From Prochlorococcus marinus str. MIT 0917 (lineage in GTDB: Bacteria; Cyanobacteriota; Cyanobacteriia; PCC-6307; Cyanobiaceae): a DNA stretch of 64,000 nucleotides. A program made the translations under genes and the position numbers. The DNA is taken from assembly GCF_027359575.1 (NCBI RefSeq), contig NZ_CP114784.1, positions 558,001-622,000 on the forward strand, in the 5' to 3' direction. A model generated the notes under the pieces. That model worked only from the letters and a program-made list of their open reading frames with translations, did no database searches and was not told the origin of the DNA. Positions 35,528-46,219 of the stretch are shown one piece after another (position 1 is the stretch's first letter; every line of letters starts with the position of its first letter).

Positions 35528-38095
35528 ATGTTCGAGAGGTTTACAGAAAAGGCTATAAAAGTGATCATGCTTGCTCAAGAAGAGGCAAGGAGACTTGGGC
35601 ATAATTTTGTTGGAACAGAGCAAATCCTCTTGGGGCTAATAGGAGAAGGAACTGGTGTGGCTGCTAAAGTTCTTAAATCATTAGGAGTAAACCTCAAAGA
35701 CTCAAGAGTTGAAGTTGAAAAAATAATAGGAAGAGGTTCAGGATTCGTCGCTGTAGAAATCCCCTTCACACCAAGAGCTAAAAGAGTCCTTGAACTTTCA
35801 TTAGAAGAAGCCCGTCAACTAGGTCACAATTACATTGGCACCGAACATCTATTACTTGGTCTAATTAGAGAAGGGGAGGGAGTAGCTGCAAGAGTTCTTG
35901 AAAATTTAGGAGTTGACCTGACAAAAGTCAGGACACAAGTTGTAAGAATGCTTGGTGAAACTGCTGAAGTTACAACAGGGTCTGGATCGTCTAAAGGGTC
36001 AGCCAAAACGGCAACATTAGACGAATTCGGAACAAACCTTACTCAATTAGCTAGTGAATCAAAGCTTGATCCAGTCGTTGGAAGACATTCAGAGATTGAT
36101 CGTGTAATTCAAATTTTAGGAAGAAGAACAAAAAATAATCCTGTTTTAATAGGAGAACCTGGAGTTGGGAAAACAGCAATAGCGGAAGGACTTGCGCAGA
36201 GAATTCAACAGGGAAACATTCCTGACATACTCGAAGAAAAAAGAGTATTAACTCTTGATATTGGTTTACTTGTTGCTGGAACTAAATATAGAGGTGAATT
36301 TGAAGAAAGATTAAAAAAAATAATGGAAGAAATCAAATCGGCTGGAAACGTAATTCTGGTTATTGATGAAGTTCACACATTAATAGGAGCAGGCGCTGCA
36401 GAAGGCGCAATTGACGCTGCAAACATATTAAAACCAGCTTTAGCCAGAGGTGAACTCCAATGTATTGGAGCTACAACTCTAGATGAGTATAGAAAGCATA
36501 TTGAAAGAGATGCTGCACTAGAGAGAAGATTCCAACCTGTAATGATTGGAGAACCTTCAATCAAAGATACGATCGAAATACTTAAAGGATTAAGAGAGAG
36601 ATATGAGCAACATCACAGATTAAAGATTACTGATGAAGCTCTTGATGCTGCTGCGAATCTTGGGGATAGATATATCTCAGATCGTTTTTTACCTGATAAA
36701 GCAATAGACCTAATAGACGAAGCAGGAAGCCGAGTCAGATTACTAAACTCCAAATTACCTCCAGAGGCGAAAGAAGTCGATAAAGAATTAAGGAAAATAC
36801 AAAAGAGTAAAGAAGAAGCAGTAAGAGATCAAAATTTCACCCAGGCAGGAGAGCTTAGAGAAAAAGAAGTTGAACTCAGAGATAAAATTAGAAATCTTTT
36901 ACAAAATATAAGACAAAAAACCTCATCAAATGAAAATCCCGATCCTAATAATACTAAAGATAAAAACATTGAAACCCCTGATAAAGTTGTTGATCATTCT
37001 GATGAATTAAAAGTATCTCAACCTGTAGTTAATGAAGAAGATATTGCTCATATAGTTGCCTCATGGACTGGCGTTCCTGTCCAGAAATTAACTGAAAGTG
37101 AATCAGTCAAACTTCTAAATATGGAAGACACGTTGCATCAAAGACTGATTGGTCAAGACGAAGCAGTTAAAGCTGTTTCGAAAGCAATAAGAAGAGCAAG
37201 AGTTGGCCTTAAGAATCCAAATAGACCAATTGCTAGTTTTATTTTTTCTGGTCCAACGGGAGTCGGGAAAACTGAACTTACAAAGGCTCTAGCGGCATAC
37301 TTCTTTGGTAGTGAAGAAGCAATGATACGGCTAGATATGTCTGAATTTATGGAAAGACATACTGTTAGTAAATTGATAGGTTCTCCACCTGGATATGTAG
37401 GTTTCAATGAAGGTGGACAACTAACAGAGGCTGTAAGAAGAAGACCCTACACAGTAGTTTTGTTCGATGAAATTGAAAAAGCTCATCCAGATGTGTTTAA
37501 TCTACTCCTTCAACTATTAGAGGAAGGAAGGTTAACCGATTCAAAAGGAAGAACTGTTGATTTCAAAAACACTTTAATAATAATGACTTCTAATATTGGA
37601 TCTAAAGTTATAGAAAAAGGTGGAGGAGGATTGGGATTTGAATTCTCAGGCGAGAATTTAGAAGATAGTCAATACAATCGAATTAAATCATTAGTAAATG
37701 AAGAATTAAAGCAATACTTCCGCCCTGAATTTCTTAATAGATTAGATGAAATAATTGTATTCAGACAACTCTCTAGAAACGAAGTTAAAGACATCGCAGA
37801 AATAATGTTAAAAGAAGTATTCTTGAGGATAAAAGAGAAAGGAATATCTTTAACTGTCTCAGATGATTTCAAAGAAAGATTAGTTGAAGAAGGATACAAC
37901 CCTTCCTATGGGGCGAGACCTTTAAGAAGAGCTGTAATGAGATTGTTAGAAGATAGTCTTGCTGAAGAAGTTTTATCTGGAAGAATAAAAGATGGAGACA
38001 AAGCAGAGGTAGATATTGATGAAAGTAAAAAAGTAATTGTTAAACATCTTGGGAAAGATAGTTCCACGCCAGAATTAGCAAGTGCTGCTGTTTAA
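35528..38095 (+). CDS. clpC: ATP-dependent Clp protease ATPase ClpC
   Basis: An 855-residue AAA+ unfoldase. It has two N-terminal Clp-N repeats (residues 1-145, [17 protein letters not shown] and [14 protein letters not shown]), the first ATPase with [13 protein letters not shown] and [14 protein letters not shown]-type Walker B, a UVR-like coiled segment (about 420-460), and the second ATPase with [15 protein letters not shown] and [19 protein letters not shown] segment in the second module fits the ClpP-docking loop. It works with ClpP/ClpR in the cytoplasm, feeding substrates and adaptors. Three plus-strand genes follow closely. Confidence 0.96.
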   Translation: MFERFTEKAIKVIMLAQEEARRLGHNFVGTEQILLGLIGEGTGVAAKVLKSLGVNLKDSRVEVEKIIGRGSGFVAVEIPFTPRAKRVLELSLEEARQLGHNYIGTEHLLLGLIREGEGVAARVLENLGVDLTKVRTQVVRMLGETAEVTTGSGSSKGSAKTATLDEFGTNLTQLASESKLDPVVGRHSEIDRVIQILGRRTKNNPVLIGEPGVGKTAIAEGLAQRIQQGNIPDILEEKRVLTLDIGLLVAGTKYRGEFEERLKKIMEEIKSAGNVILVIDEVHTLIGAGAAEGAIDAANILKPALARGELQCIGATTLDEYRKHIERDAALERRFQPVMIGEPSIKDTIEILKGLRERYEQHHRLKITDEALDAAANLGDRYISDRFLPDKAIDLIDEAGSRVRLLNSKLPPEAKEVDKELRKIQKSKEEAVRDQNFTQAGELREKEVELRDKIRNLLQNIRQKTSSNENPDPNNTKDKNIETPDKVVDHSDELKVSQPVVNEEDIAHIVASWTGVPVQKLTESESVKLLNMEDTLHQRLIGQDEAVKAVSKAIRRARVGLKNPNRPIASFIFSGPTGVGKTELTKALAAYFFGSEEAMIRLDMSEFMERHTVSKLIGSPPGYVGFNEGGQLTEAVRRRPYTVVLFDEIEKAHPDVFNLLLQLLEEGRLTDSKGRTVDFKNTLIIMTSNIGSKVIEKGGGGLGFEFSGENLEDSQYNRIKSLVNEELKQYFRPEFLNRLDEIIVFRQLSRNEVKDIAEIMLKEVFLRIKEKGISLTVSDDFKERLVEEGYNPSYGARPLRRAVMRLLEDSLAEEVLSGRIKDGDKAEVDIDESKKVIVKHLGKDSSTPELASAAV

Positions 38096-38114
38096 CTTTA
38101 AATAGTAGATTTAA

Positions 38115-39233
38115 ATGTCTATAAATAATCACAGCATTTCACCTTCAAAGGTAGTCAGGGGTGATGGAGCATGGTTTAAATCGTTAGATCTCATAACTAA
38201 ATTATGCAGAAGGCCTTTAATAATAGGTAAAAGTAGCTGTACAAAAGAAATAAGAAATTCATTTAAAAAAGATCTTCTTTTAAAAGGTATTCAATCAATC
38301 TCTCTCGTGTTAGATCATGATTGTTGTGAATTAGATATCCAAAAAGCATGCCTGATTTCAAAAAATAATAATTGCGATGGGATTATTGCAGCAGGAGGAG
38401 GGAAAGTACTTGACGCTGGAAAATTAATTGCTGATTTACTTTGCATAAATTGTATTACTGTGCCATTAAGCGCTTCCACATGTGCTGGATGGACCGCTTT
38501 ATCTAATATTTATACGCCAGATGGCAAATTCATAAAAGATGTAACTTTAAAAAACTGTCCAAACTTATTGATCTTTGATCACACAATTGTTAGAGCCGCC
38601 CCACCAAGAATGCTTGCTAGCGGGATCGCAGATGCTGTCGCAAAATGGTACGAGTCGTCCTTAACAAGCAGTACAAGCCAGGACGGTTTTGTTCAACAAG
38701 CCGTTCAGATGGCTAGAGTTTTGCGAGATCAATTATTTTTAAACGGCTACAAGGCTTTCTTAGATCCAAAAAGCAATTCTTGGGAAACTGTTGCAGAAGG
38801 ATGTGCTCTTACTGCTGGAATAATAGGAGGGCTTGGGGGTGCTAGATGCAGAACAGCAGCTGCTCATCCTATTCACAATGGATTAACACAACTTTCATAC
38901 ATAAACAAACCACTTCATGGAGAACTTGTTGGATTGGGTCTGCTAGTACAATTACATTTGGAAGAGATAAATTCAAACAGTCAATTACCAAAACAAGCTA
39001 AGTCACAACTTATAGATTTCTTCTCTCAACTAAAACTTCCTATTTCAACTGAATCTATTTTTCTTAGAAATTCAAACTCAAAAGAACTACATAAAGCTTG
39101 TAAATTCGCCTGCAATGAAAGCTCCGACATACATCAATTACCTTTCTCAGTAAATGAAAATGATCTTTTTCAAGCATTTCAAAGTTTTCACTCCTTGCCT
39201 AAAAGCTCCAAAATAATAATAAATAAGACTTAA
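38115..39233 (+). CDS. iron-containing alcohol/glycerol dehydrogenase family protein
   Basis: A 372-residue protein of the Fe-ADH/glycerol dehydrogenase/dehydroquinate synthase-like superfamily. NAD is expected at IIAAGGGKVLDAGKL, and metal ligands are expected at the Asp in GIADAVAKWYE, the His of AHPIHNGL and the His in HGELVGLG, all present. The substrate is uncertain: glycerol or a related polyol is the closest guess. It follows clpC by 19 bases and precedes an alpha/beta hydrolase by 5 bases, so it is in a close transcription unit. Confidence 0.8.
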   Translation: MSINNHSISPSKVVRGDGAWFKSLDLITKLCRRPLIIGKSSCTKEIRNSFKKDLLLKGIQSISLVLDHDCCELDIQKACLISKNNNCDGIIAAGGGKVLDAGKLIADLLCINCITVPLSASTCAGWTALSNIYTPDGKFIKDVTLKNCPNLLIFDHTIVRAAPPRMLASGIADAVAKWYESSLTSSTSQDGFVQQAVQMARVLRDQLFLNGYKAFLDPKSNSWETVAEGCALTAGIIGGLGGARCRTAAAHPIHNGLTQLSYINKPLHGELVGLGLLVQLHLEEINSNSQLPKQAKSQLIDFFSQLKLPISTESIFLRNSNSKELHKACKFACNESSDIHQLPFSVNENDLFQAFQSFHSLPKSSKIIINKT

Positions 39234-39238
39234 GGGCA

Positions 39239-40147
39239 TTGATTCAAAAAGTAAATAAAAATATAGATAAAACAGATGCTAACAAGGCATACATCAATGA
39301 AATACAAGATAAGATTATTGATAAACAAGCGAATACACTTTTTAAAGATCTTAAATGGATACAACTAGATAATATTTCAAGTGATAAATCTGATTTATTT
39401 CCAATAGTTTTAACAGGTAAAGGTGAAAGAATTCTTCTCATTCATGGTTTTGACAGCTGCTTTCTTGAATATAGACGCCTTACTCCCTTTCTAAAAAAGA
39501 ATAATAAACTAATCATTCCAGATCTATATGGATTTGGCTTTTGTCCTAGATCTAGTGGAAACCAATATGGATTTAAATATTTAATGAGACATTTGAATTC
39601 TGTTTTGGACTGTTTTTCAAAGAATCAACCCTTAGGCGTTATTGGTGCCTCAATGGGTGGAGCTTTAGCTCTTGAACTCGCAAGACAAAACCCAAAGAGG
39701 ATAAATAAATTATTACTTCTATCACCAGCAGGTTTAGCAGGCAAAAATCCCAAAATCCCATGGCCCTTTAATCATTTGGGAGCCTTTTTTCTTAGTCAAC
39801 CTTTTGTTCGTAGGGGATTATGTAGGCAAGCATTCGCAGATCCAACAAATAGCGTTGGAGCTGCAGAAGAGCAAATAGCTTCCATACATTTAAAAGTTCC
39901 TGGTTGGCAATCATCGCTAGCAGATTTTGCAGCAGATGGGGGAGTATCTGATTGTGGGCTCCCAAAACCAACTCAACCTCTTAAAATTATATTAGGTAAA
40001 TATGACAGAATCATTCCTAAGAATGAAAAAGAAGAAACCAACAGGAACTATAATTCCAGCATAGAAATAGCATCAAATTCAGGTCATCTTCCACATTTGG
40101 AAGAACCAAAATTAGTTGCTGAAGCTTGGGAAAAATTAGAAAAATAA
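39239..40147 (+). CDS. alpha/beta-hydrolase
   Basis: 302 residues. The oxyanion region LIHGFDSC, the nucleophile elbow GASMGGALAL and the late His in SGHLPHLEEP outline a Ser-His-acid hydrolase, with an Asp in GKYDRIIP as the probable acid. The start is TTG 39239, 5 bases after the dehydrogenase, and no ATG lies nearby. Such proteins in cyanobacteria include esterases and lipases; the substrate is unknown. A DUF2993-like gene follows with a 1-base gap. Confidence 0.82.
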   Translation: MIQKVNKNIDKTDANKAYINEIQDKIIDKQANTLFKDLKWIQLDNISSDKSDLFPIVLTGKGERILLIHGFDSCFLEYRRLTPFLKKNNKLIIPDLYGFGFCPRSSGNQYGFKYLMRHLNSVLDCFSKNQPLGVIGASMGGALALELARQNPKRINKLLLLSPAGLAGKNPKIPWPFNHLGAFFLSQPFVRRGLCRQAFADPTNSVGAAEEQIASIHLKVPGWQSSLADFAADGGVSDCGLPKPTQPLKIILGKYDRIIPKNEKEETNRNYNSSIEIASNSGHLPHLEEPKLVAEAWEKLEK

Positions 40148-40148
40148 A

Positions 40149-40781
40149 ATGATAGAGAAGCGTATTCAAGATAAAGGGGTTCTAGCAATATTATTAGAAA
40201 AATGTATAAGGATATTACTCATAAAAGAATGTAAAAAAATTAGCAACATTAAAATAGACATCATCTCTAGTTCTACTCAAATAATCAAAGGGGAAATACA
40301 AAAAATCACTATCATTGCTGAAAATATAAATTATAAAGATCTTTTATTCGATAAACTCAAGTTAGAAGCCAATAATCTTAAGATAATGTTTAAATTAACC
40401 AATAAGGAATTATACTTTATGAATAATCCTTTAATAAAATTCAATATTTCTTTATCTCAAAATTCAATCAGAACAGTTTTATTATCTGACAATTGGAATT
40501 GGATCGGTAAGATGATTTGCATGAAAATATTAAACAAAAAAAAATTAGAAGATATAAAAATAAGTAATGGTAAATTATTAATAAAAGCTTCTGAAGAGAA
40601 AACCACGATTAATCAAGGAGAACAGATAAATATTAAAACAGCTAAAGGTAAAATCTATTTGGGAAATAAAATATACACTAAGACTATTCAGATACCAATT
40701 GAAGATAAAATATATATTGAAAGTGTAAATATAGAAAATGATATAATTAATATTTTTGCAAATTCAACTATAAGTTTTTAA
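40149..40781 (+). CDS. DUF2993/LmeA-like lipid-binding protein
   Basis: A 210-residue, Ile/Lys-rich protein without a clear signal peptide. The alternating strand pattern and the segments KITIIAENINYKDLLFDKL and NNLKIMFKL resemble the DUF2993 (LmeA-like) family of cyanobacteria and actinobacteria that bind phospholipid. This is inferred from pattern, not from a search. It begins one base after the hydrolase and converges with cdsA, suggesting a lipid-related role for the group. Confidence 0.6.
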   Translation: MIEKRIQDKGVLAILLEKCIRILLIKECKKISNIKIDIISSSTQIIKGEIQKITIIAENINYKDLLFDKLKLEANNLKIMFKLTNKELYFMNNPLIKFNISLSQNSIRTVLLSDNWNWIGKMICMKILNKKKLEDIKISNGKLLIKASEEKTTINQGEQINIKTAKGKIYLGNKIYTKTIQIPIEDKIYIESVNIENDIINIFANSTISF

Positions 40782-40786
40782 TTGTT

Positions 40787-41674
40787 TCAGGAAATAATTA
40801 ATGGTGATAATAAAATTACAATATAAAATACAATTGCTGGAGTAAATAAATAACTATCTATTCTATCAAGAATCCCTCCATGACCAGGTAAAAAATCACC
40901 TGAATCTTTTAATCCTGCATTTCTCTTTAACATTGATTCTGTAAGGTCTCCAACCAGAGAAAATAATGCTACTAAAACGCCAATAAACACTCCAATAAAT
41001 ACTCCAAATTCCCATTTAAGTAGATAACCAAAAGAGGCTCCTATAAACATTGAAAATAATAATCCACCAATAACACCCTCAATAGTTTTAGAAGGCGAAA
41101 TTGGTGATAATGAGTGATTGCCAAATTTCTTACCTACAAAATAAGAGCCTATATCAAATCCAACTATCATAAAACATGTAGAAAAAGTTATTAGCATTCC
41201 AAAAGTAATAGATGAGGACCAATTAGTGGGAATCAAGTTGAAATTATTTGTTAAATCAGTCTCTAAAAGATTTCTTAGCTTAATCCAATGACTTGGCAAG
41301 AAACCTAAATAAAATAATCCGAAGATTGATGCTGCTACATCAGCTATGGAACCAGTAACAGGTTGCAACAATAACCAACCACAAATAGCAGCACCAGACA
41401 AGGGTAAAATAGCATCAGATATTTCAATCGAGATATATCCAAGGGAAGATAATTGTGTAAAGAAAAGCAATATTTGACAGGCTAACAATGTTGTTTTAGT
41501 AGCTGGTCTTATTCCAGTAAATTCTGCCATCCTAAAGAACTCTAGAAGAGCTAAATGAACAATTAAGCTTATTGCAATATAAAACCACCAATTACCAAGA
41601 GAGACTATTAAGAATCCAAAAGCACCAACTAAAAGTCCACTTAATAATCTCTTTTTCGAAACAGCTAAAAACAT
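40787..41674 (-). CDS. cdsA: phosphatidate cytidylyltransferase
   Basis: A 295-residue polytopic membrane enzyme making CDP-diacylglycerol from phosphatidate and CTP. About eight hydrophobic segments are seen. The family signature near the C-terminus is SLVGDLTESMLKRNAGLKDSG (shared S-x-x-G-D-x-x-E-S-x-x-K-R-x-x-x-x-K-D), followed by GILDRIDS. DIGSYFVGKKFG and SPSKTIEGVIGG are also typical. The gene lies 96 bases after the decarboxylase on the same strand. Confidence 0.95.
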   Translation of the reverse strand: MFLAVSKKRLLSGLLVGAFGFLIVSLGNWWFYIAISLIVHLALLEFFRMAEFTGIRPATKTTLLACQILLFFTQLSSLGYISIEISDAILPLSGAAICGWLLLQPVTGSIADVAASIFGLFYLGFLPSHWIKLRNLLETDLTNNFNLIPTNWSSSITFGMLITFSTCFMIVGFDIGSYFVGKKFGNHSLSPISPSKTIEGVIGGLLFSMFIGASFGYLLKWEFGVFIGVFIGVLVALFSLVGDLTESMLKRNAGLKDSGDFLPGHGGILDRIDSYLFTPAIVFYIVILLSPLIIS

Positions 41675-41730
41675 AAATTAGATAAAAAATATAGCTTTCT
41701 TTTATAAAGCATACTTAAAAGGGGTTATTA

Positions 41731-41747
41731 ATAATAAATTTTATTAT
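41731..41747. repeat. AT-only inverted repeat between decarboxylase and cdsA
   Basis: ATAATAAA and its complement TTTATTAT are separated by a single T. It lies in the 96-base gap between the two minus-strand genes and could form a weak hairpin or simply be AT-rich chance. It has no G/C stem, so terminator function is doubtful. Confidence 0.3.
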
Positions 41748-41770
41748 AGCTGATAAGTAGATATTATTAA

Positions 41771-43165
41771 TCAAGAAATAACTCTTACAAAGTCTGGAAT
41801 TTGCTCTGGCCAAAAGCCTTTTTGCTCTATCAACCAATCAACCCGAGCTTTGTCCAAAATCTCCCCTGGAATCAATAATGGGATACCAGGAGGATAAGGG
41901 CAAACCATTTCAACTGAAATTCTTCCTATGGCATCCTGCAAATAAACCTTCTCAAAATTGGATCCCCAAGAGGCAGTACATGGCTTGTCTGGCTTAGAAA
42001 CGATTTTGAAAGGTGGTCTTTTAAATAGACAAGATTTTTTTTGACCAAAAGATGTAAGAATCTCATTCCAAATTCTTACAAATCTTTTTCCTAATCTCTT
42101 ATGAGATGAAAACCCAAGGCAAAAAGTTAGTGTACCTGGCTCAGCCAACTCGCCAATTATTCTTTTTTTTATAAAACTTTTATCAACTTCAATACCACTC
42201 AAACCAAATTTTGATGTGTGAAGAATCATTCGTAATGGATCACTGTTTTTAAGAATTGGAACTTCTTTATTAATCAAAAAATCTTTTAACAACTCAGCTT
42301 CTTCTATGCGAGAGTTCAATTTCTTTAACCCTTTAGATTCAAAAAGTTCCTTTATTGAACTTTCACAAGAAGCTATCAACAAAGAACTTGGACTTGAAGT
42401 TTGAAGCAAATCAATACTTCTTTCGATTTTAAATGGATCAACCTTCTCACCTTGCGACCATAAAACTGCGGATTGAACTAATCCTGGTGCAGATTTGTGG
42501 AGAGAATGAACCACAAGGTCTGCTCCAAAATAGATAGCTGACTTAGGTAGATCTGGTCTTATTTGACTGATTAGGTATGCTCCATGAGCCTCGTCAACCA
42601 AAACTGGCAAAGAATGTGAATGAATCTCCTGAATCAGAGATTTCATATCCGCAGAATAGCCTTGATATGTGGGATTAACTAAAACTACCGCCGCTATATC
42701 ATTTTCAAGTTCTTTTGCTTTTTCAAAAACCCTCTTAAGCCATTTTCTATCAAAAACAGAGGCATGGCCTCTATCAGTTAAATAAGGTACATCAAAAAGC
42801 AAGGGTGTTAAGCCTCCAAAGAGGCATGCTTGAATACAACTTTTATGTATATTCCTAGGCATGAGAACAGCTTGACCAGGATGAGCTAGAGCAAGCAATG
42901 AACTTTGAAGTAAACCCGTAGCACCGTTGACTCCATACCAACATCTATTAACACCCACTTGCTTAGCAGAAGACCTTTGACTTTCTGCTATTGCTCCTTC
43001 ACTAATCAACGGGCCACCAATCTCAAAAAGCTCAGGCAAATCCCAAATACCTGGCCTTAGCTTCAATAGTTTTTTTATCTTTTTTGGGAGAGCATTTCCT
43101 CTCCCATGGGCTGGCAAGAAAAGATTTTCACTTCTATTAACAGAAAGCAAGTTTAAAAGCCCCAT
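41771..43165 (-). CDS. Orn/Lys/Arg decarboxylase-family PLP protein
   Basis: 464 residues of the fold-I decarboxylase group. The PLP lysine lies in LVVHSLHKSAPGLVQSA, preceded by LVDEAHGAYL and YFGADLV; NGATGLLQSSLLAL forms the phosphate-binding turn. A C-terminal subdomain with CPYPPGIPLLIPGE is present. The length equals the short cyanobacterial form rather than the roughly 700-residue enterobacterial enzymes. The substrate cannot be read: lysine, ornithine and arginine are all possible, and polyamine supply is the usual role. It diverges from the AarF kinase gene. Confidence 0.85.
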   Translation of the reverse strand: MGLLNLLSVNRSENLFLPAHGRGNALPKKIKKLLKLRPGIWDLPELFEIGGPLISEGAIAESQRSSAKQVGVNRCWYGVNGATGLLQSSLLALAHPGQAVLMPRNIHKSCIQACLFGGLTPLLFDVPYLTDRGHASVFDRKWLKRVFEKAKELENDIAAVVLVNPTYQGYSADMKSLIQEIHSHSLPVLVDEAHGAYLISQIRPDLPKSAIYFGADLVVHSLHKSAPGLVQSAVLWSQGEKVDPFKIERSIDLLQTSSPSSLLIASCESSIKELFESKGLKKLNSRIEEAELLKDFLINKEVPILKNSDPLRMILHTSKFGLSGIEVDKSFIKKRIIGELAEPGTLTFCLGFSSHKRLGKRFVRIWNEILTSFGQKKSCLFKRPPFKIVSKPDKPCTASWGSNFEKVYLQDAIGRISVEMVCPYPPGIPLLIPGEILDKARVDWLIEQKGFWPEQIPDFVRVIS

Positions 43166-43266
43166 AAAATAAAAGGATTATCTAAAATCAATCTAATAAA
43201 ATTAATCAATAAGCAAATCAAAAGAACTTCTTAAGGGAGGTAGCTAAAAGAACTTATGATGGATTC

Positions 43267-44913
43267 ATGAAATACGATTTCAAAAGAGATTTAATCTGGT
43301 TAATTTCCAGGCCATGGATATTTGTGCCTAGATTTATTCAGATAGTTGGCGCAATATCAGTTCTATTAGCAAGGCTTATTTTTCAAGGTTCAAGCAATGA
43401 TGACAAAACTCAAAAGAATCTAGCTAAATTTCTACTTAAGACACTTATTGGTCTGGGCCCCTGTTTTATAAAAGTAGGGCAAGCGCTTTCAACTAGGCCA
43501 GATCTAATAAGAAAGGATTGGCTGGAAGAATTAACAAACCTACAAGATAACTTGCCCTCATTTTCTCATGAAAAAGCACTTGAAATTATAAAAGATGAGC
43601 TAGGTAGACCAGTAAATGAACTTTTTGAAGAATTCCCATCTAATCCAATAGCTTCAGCTAGTCTCGGTCAAGTATATAAAGCAAAGTTAAGTAGCAATTA
43701 TTGGGTAGCAGTAAAAGTTCAGAGGCCTCATCTGATTTTTAACATTAGGAGAGACATCGTTATTATAAAAATACTAGGGGTTCTGAGTGCTCCAATACTG
43801 CCATTAAATCTTGGGTTCGGTTTAGGCGAAATAATAGATGAATTTGGAAGAAGTTTATTTGACGAAGTTGATTACAAAAAAGAAGCTAATAATGCTGAAA
43901 AATTTTCCAACCTATTCCACAATAATAAGTCAGTTACCATTCCAACAGTAGAAAGACATTTATCATCTGTAAAGGTATTAACCACAAGCTGGATTAATGG
44001 TACAAAACTAAAAGATAGAGATGAATTAGTTATAAATAATTTAAATCCATCAAAAATTATTAGAACTGGTGTTATCAGTGGAATACAACAATTATTAGAG
44101 TTTGGATACTTTCATGCAGATCCTCATCCAGGAAACATGTTTGCTCTTCAAGGTCATAATGGTGATTTAGGAAATATAGCCTATGTAGATTTCGGAATGA
44201 TGGACTCAATTTCAGAGGAAGACAGATTAACTCTTACTGGTGCAATTGTTCACCTGATAAATAATGATTTTCATGCTGTTGCAAAAGATTTTCAAAAGCT
44301 GGGGTTTTTAAATGAAGCACAAGATCTTAAACCTCTAATACCTGTTTTAAAAGAAGTACTTGGAAGTGCAATAGGTAAAGATGTTGCGTCTTTTAATTTT
44401 AAAGAAATTACAAATAAATTCTCTGAATTAATGTTTGATTACCCCTTTAGAGTTCCCGCAAGATTTGCTCTGATTATCAGAGCAGTAATTAGTCAAGAAG
44501 GACTTGCTCTTCGCTTAGATCCTGATTTTAAGATTATAGATTTAGCCTATCCTTACGTAGCAAAAAGATTACTTACTTCAGATACTAATGAGATGATAAA
44601 TATATTACTAGACGTAATATTTGACCAGAATGGTCACATAAGAGTTGAGCGAATAGAGAATTTATTCGATGTCCTTGTACAAGACTCAAGCACACCCGCA
44701 AAAGAGCTTATTCCAGTAGCAGGAGCAGGTTTTAAGCTCTTAACAAGCTCTAGAGGCTCGATAATAAGAAAAAACTTATTAATGAGTATTATTAAAGATG
44801 AAAGGATAGATACAAAAGATATGAAGCAATTAGTCAAACTGGTAAGAAAAATCTTCAATCCTATAAGAATGGCTTCAGGTCTAGCAAAACAAAACAATAC
44901 ACAAGTTGCGTAG
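43267..44913 (+). CDS. AarF/ABC1/UbiB-family kinase-like protein
   Basis: 548 residues. The family's KxGQ motif (FIKVGQALSTRPDL), the A-rich loop (ASASLGQVY), the conserved VKVQRP lysine, FHADPHPGNMFAL and YVDFGMMD are all present, with a weak C-terminal hydrophobic region. Members are atypical ATPases needed for quinone or lipid metabolism; in cyanobacteria a plastoquinone or lipid role is likely but not demonstrated here. It is followed after 50 bases by a small membrane protein gene. Confidence 0.9.
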   Translation: MKYDFKRDLIWLISRPWIFVPRFIQIVGAISVLLARLIFQGSSNDDKTQKNLAKFLLKTLIGLGPCFIKVGQALSTRPDLIRKDWLEELTNLQDNLPSFSHEKALEIIKDELGRPVNELFEEFPSNPIASASLGQVYKAKLSSNYWVAVKVQRPHLIFNIRRDIVIIKILGVLSAPILPLNLGFGLGEIIDEFGRSLFDEVDYKKEANNAEKFSNLFHNNKSVTIPTVERHLSSVKVLTTSWINGTKLKDRDELVINNLNPSKIIRTGVISGIQQLLEFGYFHADPHPGNMFALQGHNGDLGNIAYVDFGMMDSISEEDRLTLTGAIVHLINNDFHAVAKDFQKLGFLNEAQDLKPLIPVLKEVLGSAIGKDVASFNFKEITNKFSELMFDYPFRVPARFALIIRAVISQEGLALRLDPDFKIIDLAYPYVAKRLLTSDTNEMINILLDVIFDQNGHIRVERIENLFDVLVQDSSTPAKELIPVAGAGFKLLTSSRGSIIRKNLLMSIIKDERIDTKDMKQLVKLVRKIFNPIRMASGLAKQNNTQVA

Positions 44914-44963
44914 ATGATTTTTATAAAATATAATATCAAAAAAATTCTATTGAAATTACCAAT

Positions 44964-45422
44964 ATGATTACTATCAATATTCAAAATATAATCACATTTA
45001 TTGTAGTTAGTTTAGATGATGCTAATTTACCAGATGTAGATCAATTTATTTCCGATTATCAACAAATAGAGCCAATTGAAGATCCCGTTTTTTGGCTGTC
45101 ATGTGGTGCATTCATTTGCCTAATGTCTGGATTGATATTTGCCGACATAATGAAATCAAAACTAAACAATTGGGCGACAAAAAAGATATCACCCATACCA
45201 CTAGAGAACCCTAGAACAATTTCAAGTTGGTTTTCATTCTTCACAGGTCTAACAATTATTTTTGTAAGTGCCTTAAGCATCATAAACTTTTCTATTATTA
45301 AATCTATAATATTTTCTTCAATAATCTCCATACTTTTTGGCATAAGCATGTGGAAAGCCATTAAAGATTTATTAAGCCAAGTAGAAGCCGGAACTGTTAA
45401 AGAAATAGATGAGTTTTTCTAA
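44964..45422 (+). CDS. small polytopic membrane protein, unknown
   Basis: 152 residues with about three membrane helices (around 43-60, 87-107 and 109-128). An acidic N-terminal part (SLDDANLPDVDQFISDYQQI) precedes the first helix, and an acidic tail (VKEIDEFF) closes the protein. It sits 50 bases downstream of the AarF kinase on the same strand, so it may be in that transcript. I do not recognise the family. Confidence 0.6.
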   Translation: MITINIQNIITFIVVSLDDANLPDVDQFISDYQQIEPIEDPVFWLSCGAFICLMSGLIFADIMKSKLNNWATKKISPIPLENPRTISSWFSFFTGLTIIFVSALSIINFSIIKSIIFSSIISILFGISMWKAIKDLLSQVEAGTVKEIDEFF

Positions 45423-45491
45423 AAAAATAAATTATATTTTGGTGCATTTGCTTATAAAATAAGATAAAAATTAATATAGTATTTAATAATA

Positions 45492-46205
45492 ATGCCACTT
45501 AATAGATCACAAAAGATAATATCTGACTCTGGTAATTCATTAAAACGTAAAGCCAACTTAATAATAAAGGAAGGCCTAGTAAGACTGAATATAAGGCAAG
45601 CTATTCTTGGAGACAAAGCTGATACTAGCTCTGATCATATTTTAGTTGATGGGATAAATTTACCTAAGAAGCTAAATCATAAAGTTTTTCTACTAATTAA
45701 ACCTAATGTAGTTATATCTAGCTGCCAAGATAATCATAGAAGAAAAACTATTTTAAGTTTAATTCCATCACACTTACGTAGTGGTCTTCATCCTGTGGGA
45801 AGGTTGGATTTAAATAGTAGAGGAGCCAATCAATTGACCAATAATGAAGAATTAACCCCAAGCCTCACACATCCCAAATTCTCCCACACAAAAACTTATC
45901 TAGTATGGTTAAGTGGTCAGCCAAGTCAACCAATTTCAGATGATTGGAGAAGAGGAGTTTTACTTGATGGAGAAATGACAATACCAGCGAGCATTAAAGC
46001 TTTGAATAAAGTAAATCGCAAGGCTCTTCTTAAATTTATTCTAAAAGAAGGGCTAAATCGCAAAATTTACAGAATAGGAAATCTCATTGGAGATCCAGTT
46101 CAAGATTTGCAAAGTATATCGATCTCAAATATAAACTTAAATGGAAGACAAGAAGGAAAATGGCGAGAGCTAAAGACAAAGGAATTGATTTCAATTATTA
46201 ATTAA
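45492..46205 (+). CDS. RsuA/RluB-family pseudouridine synthase
   Basis: A 237-residue 16S/23S-type pseudouridine synthase. The catalytic Asp lies in HPVGRLDLNSRGANQLTNN, and KTYLVWLSGQP and KFILKEGLNRKIYRIGN are conserved. The N-terminal S4-like RNA-binding segment (KRKANLIIKEGLVRLN) is degenerate compared with the usual SRRKAE pattern. The target uridine is unknown. It is followed 14 bases later by the HTH-membrane protein gene. Confidence 0.85.
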   Translation: MPLNRSQKIISDSGNSLKRKANLIIKEGLVRLNIRQAILGDKADTSSDHILVDGINLPKKLNHKVFLLIKPNVVISSCQDNHRRKTILSLIPSHLRSGLHPVGRLDLNSRGANQLTNNEELTPSLTHPKFSHTKTYLVWLSGQPSQPISDDWRRGVLLDGEMTIPASIKALNKVNRKALLKFILKEGLNRKIYRIGNLIGDPVQDLQSISISNINLNGRQEGKWRELKTKELISIIN

Positions 46206-46219
46206 AGGTATTTGATTCT

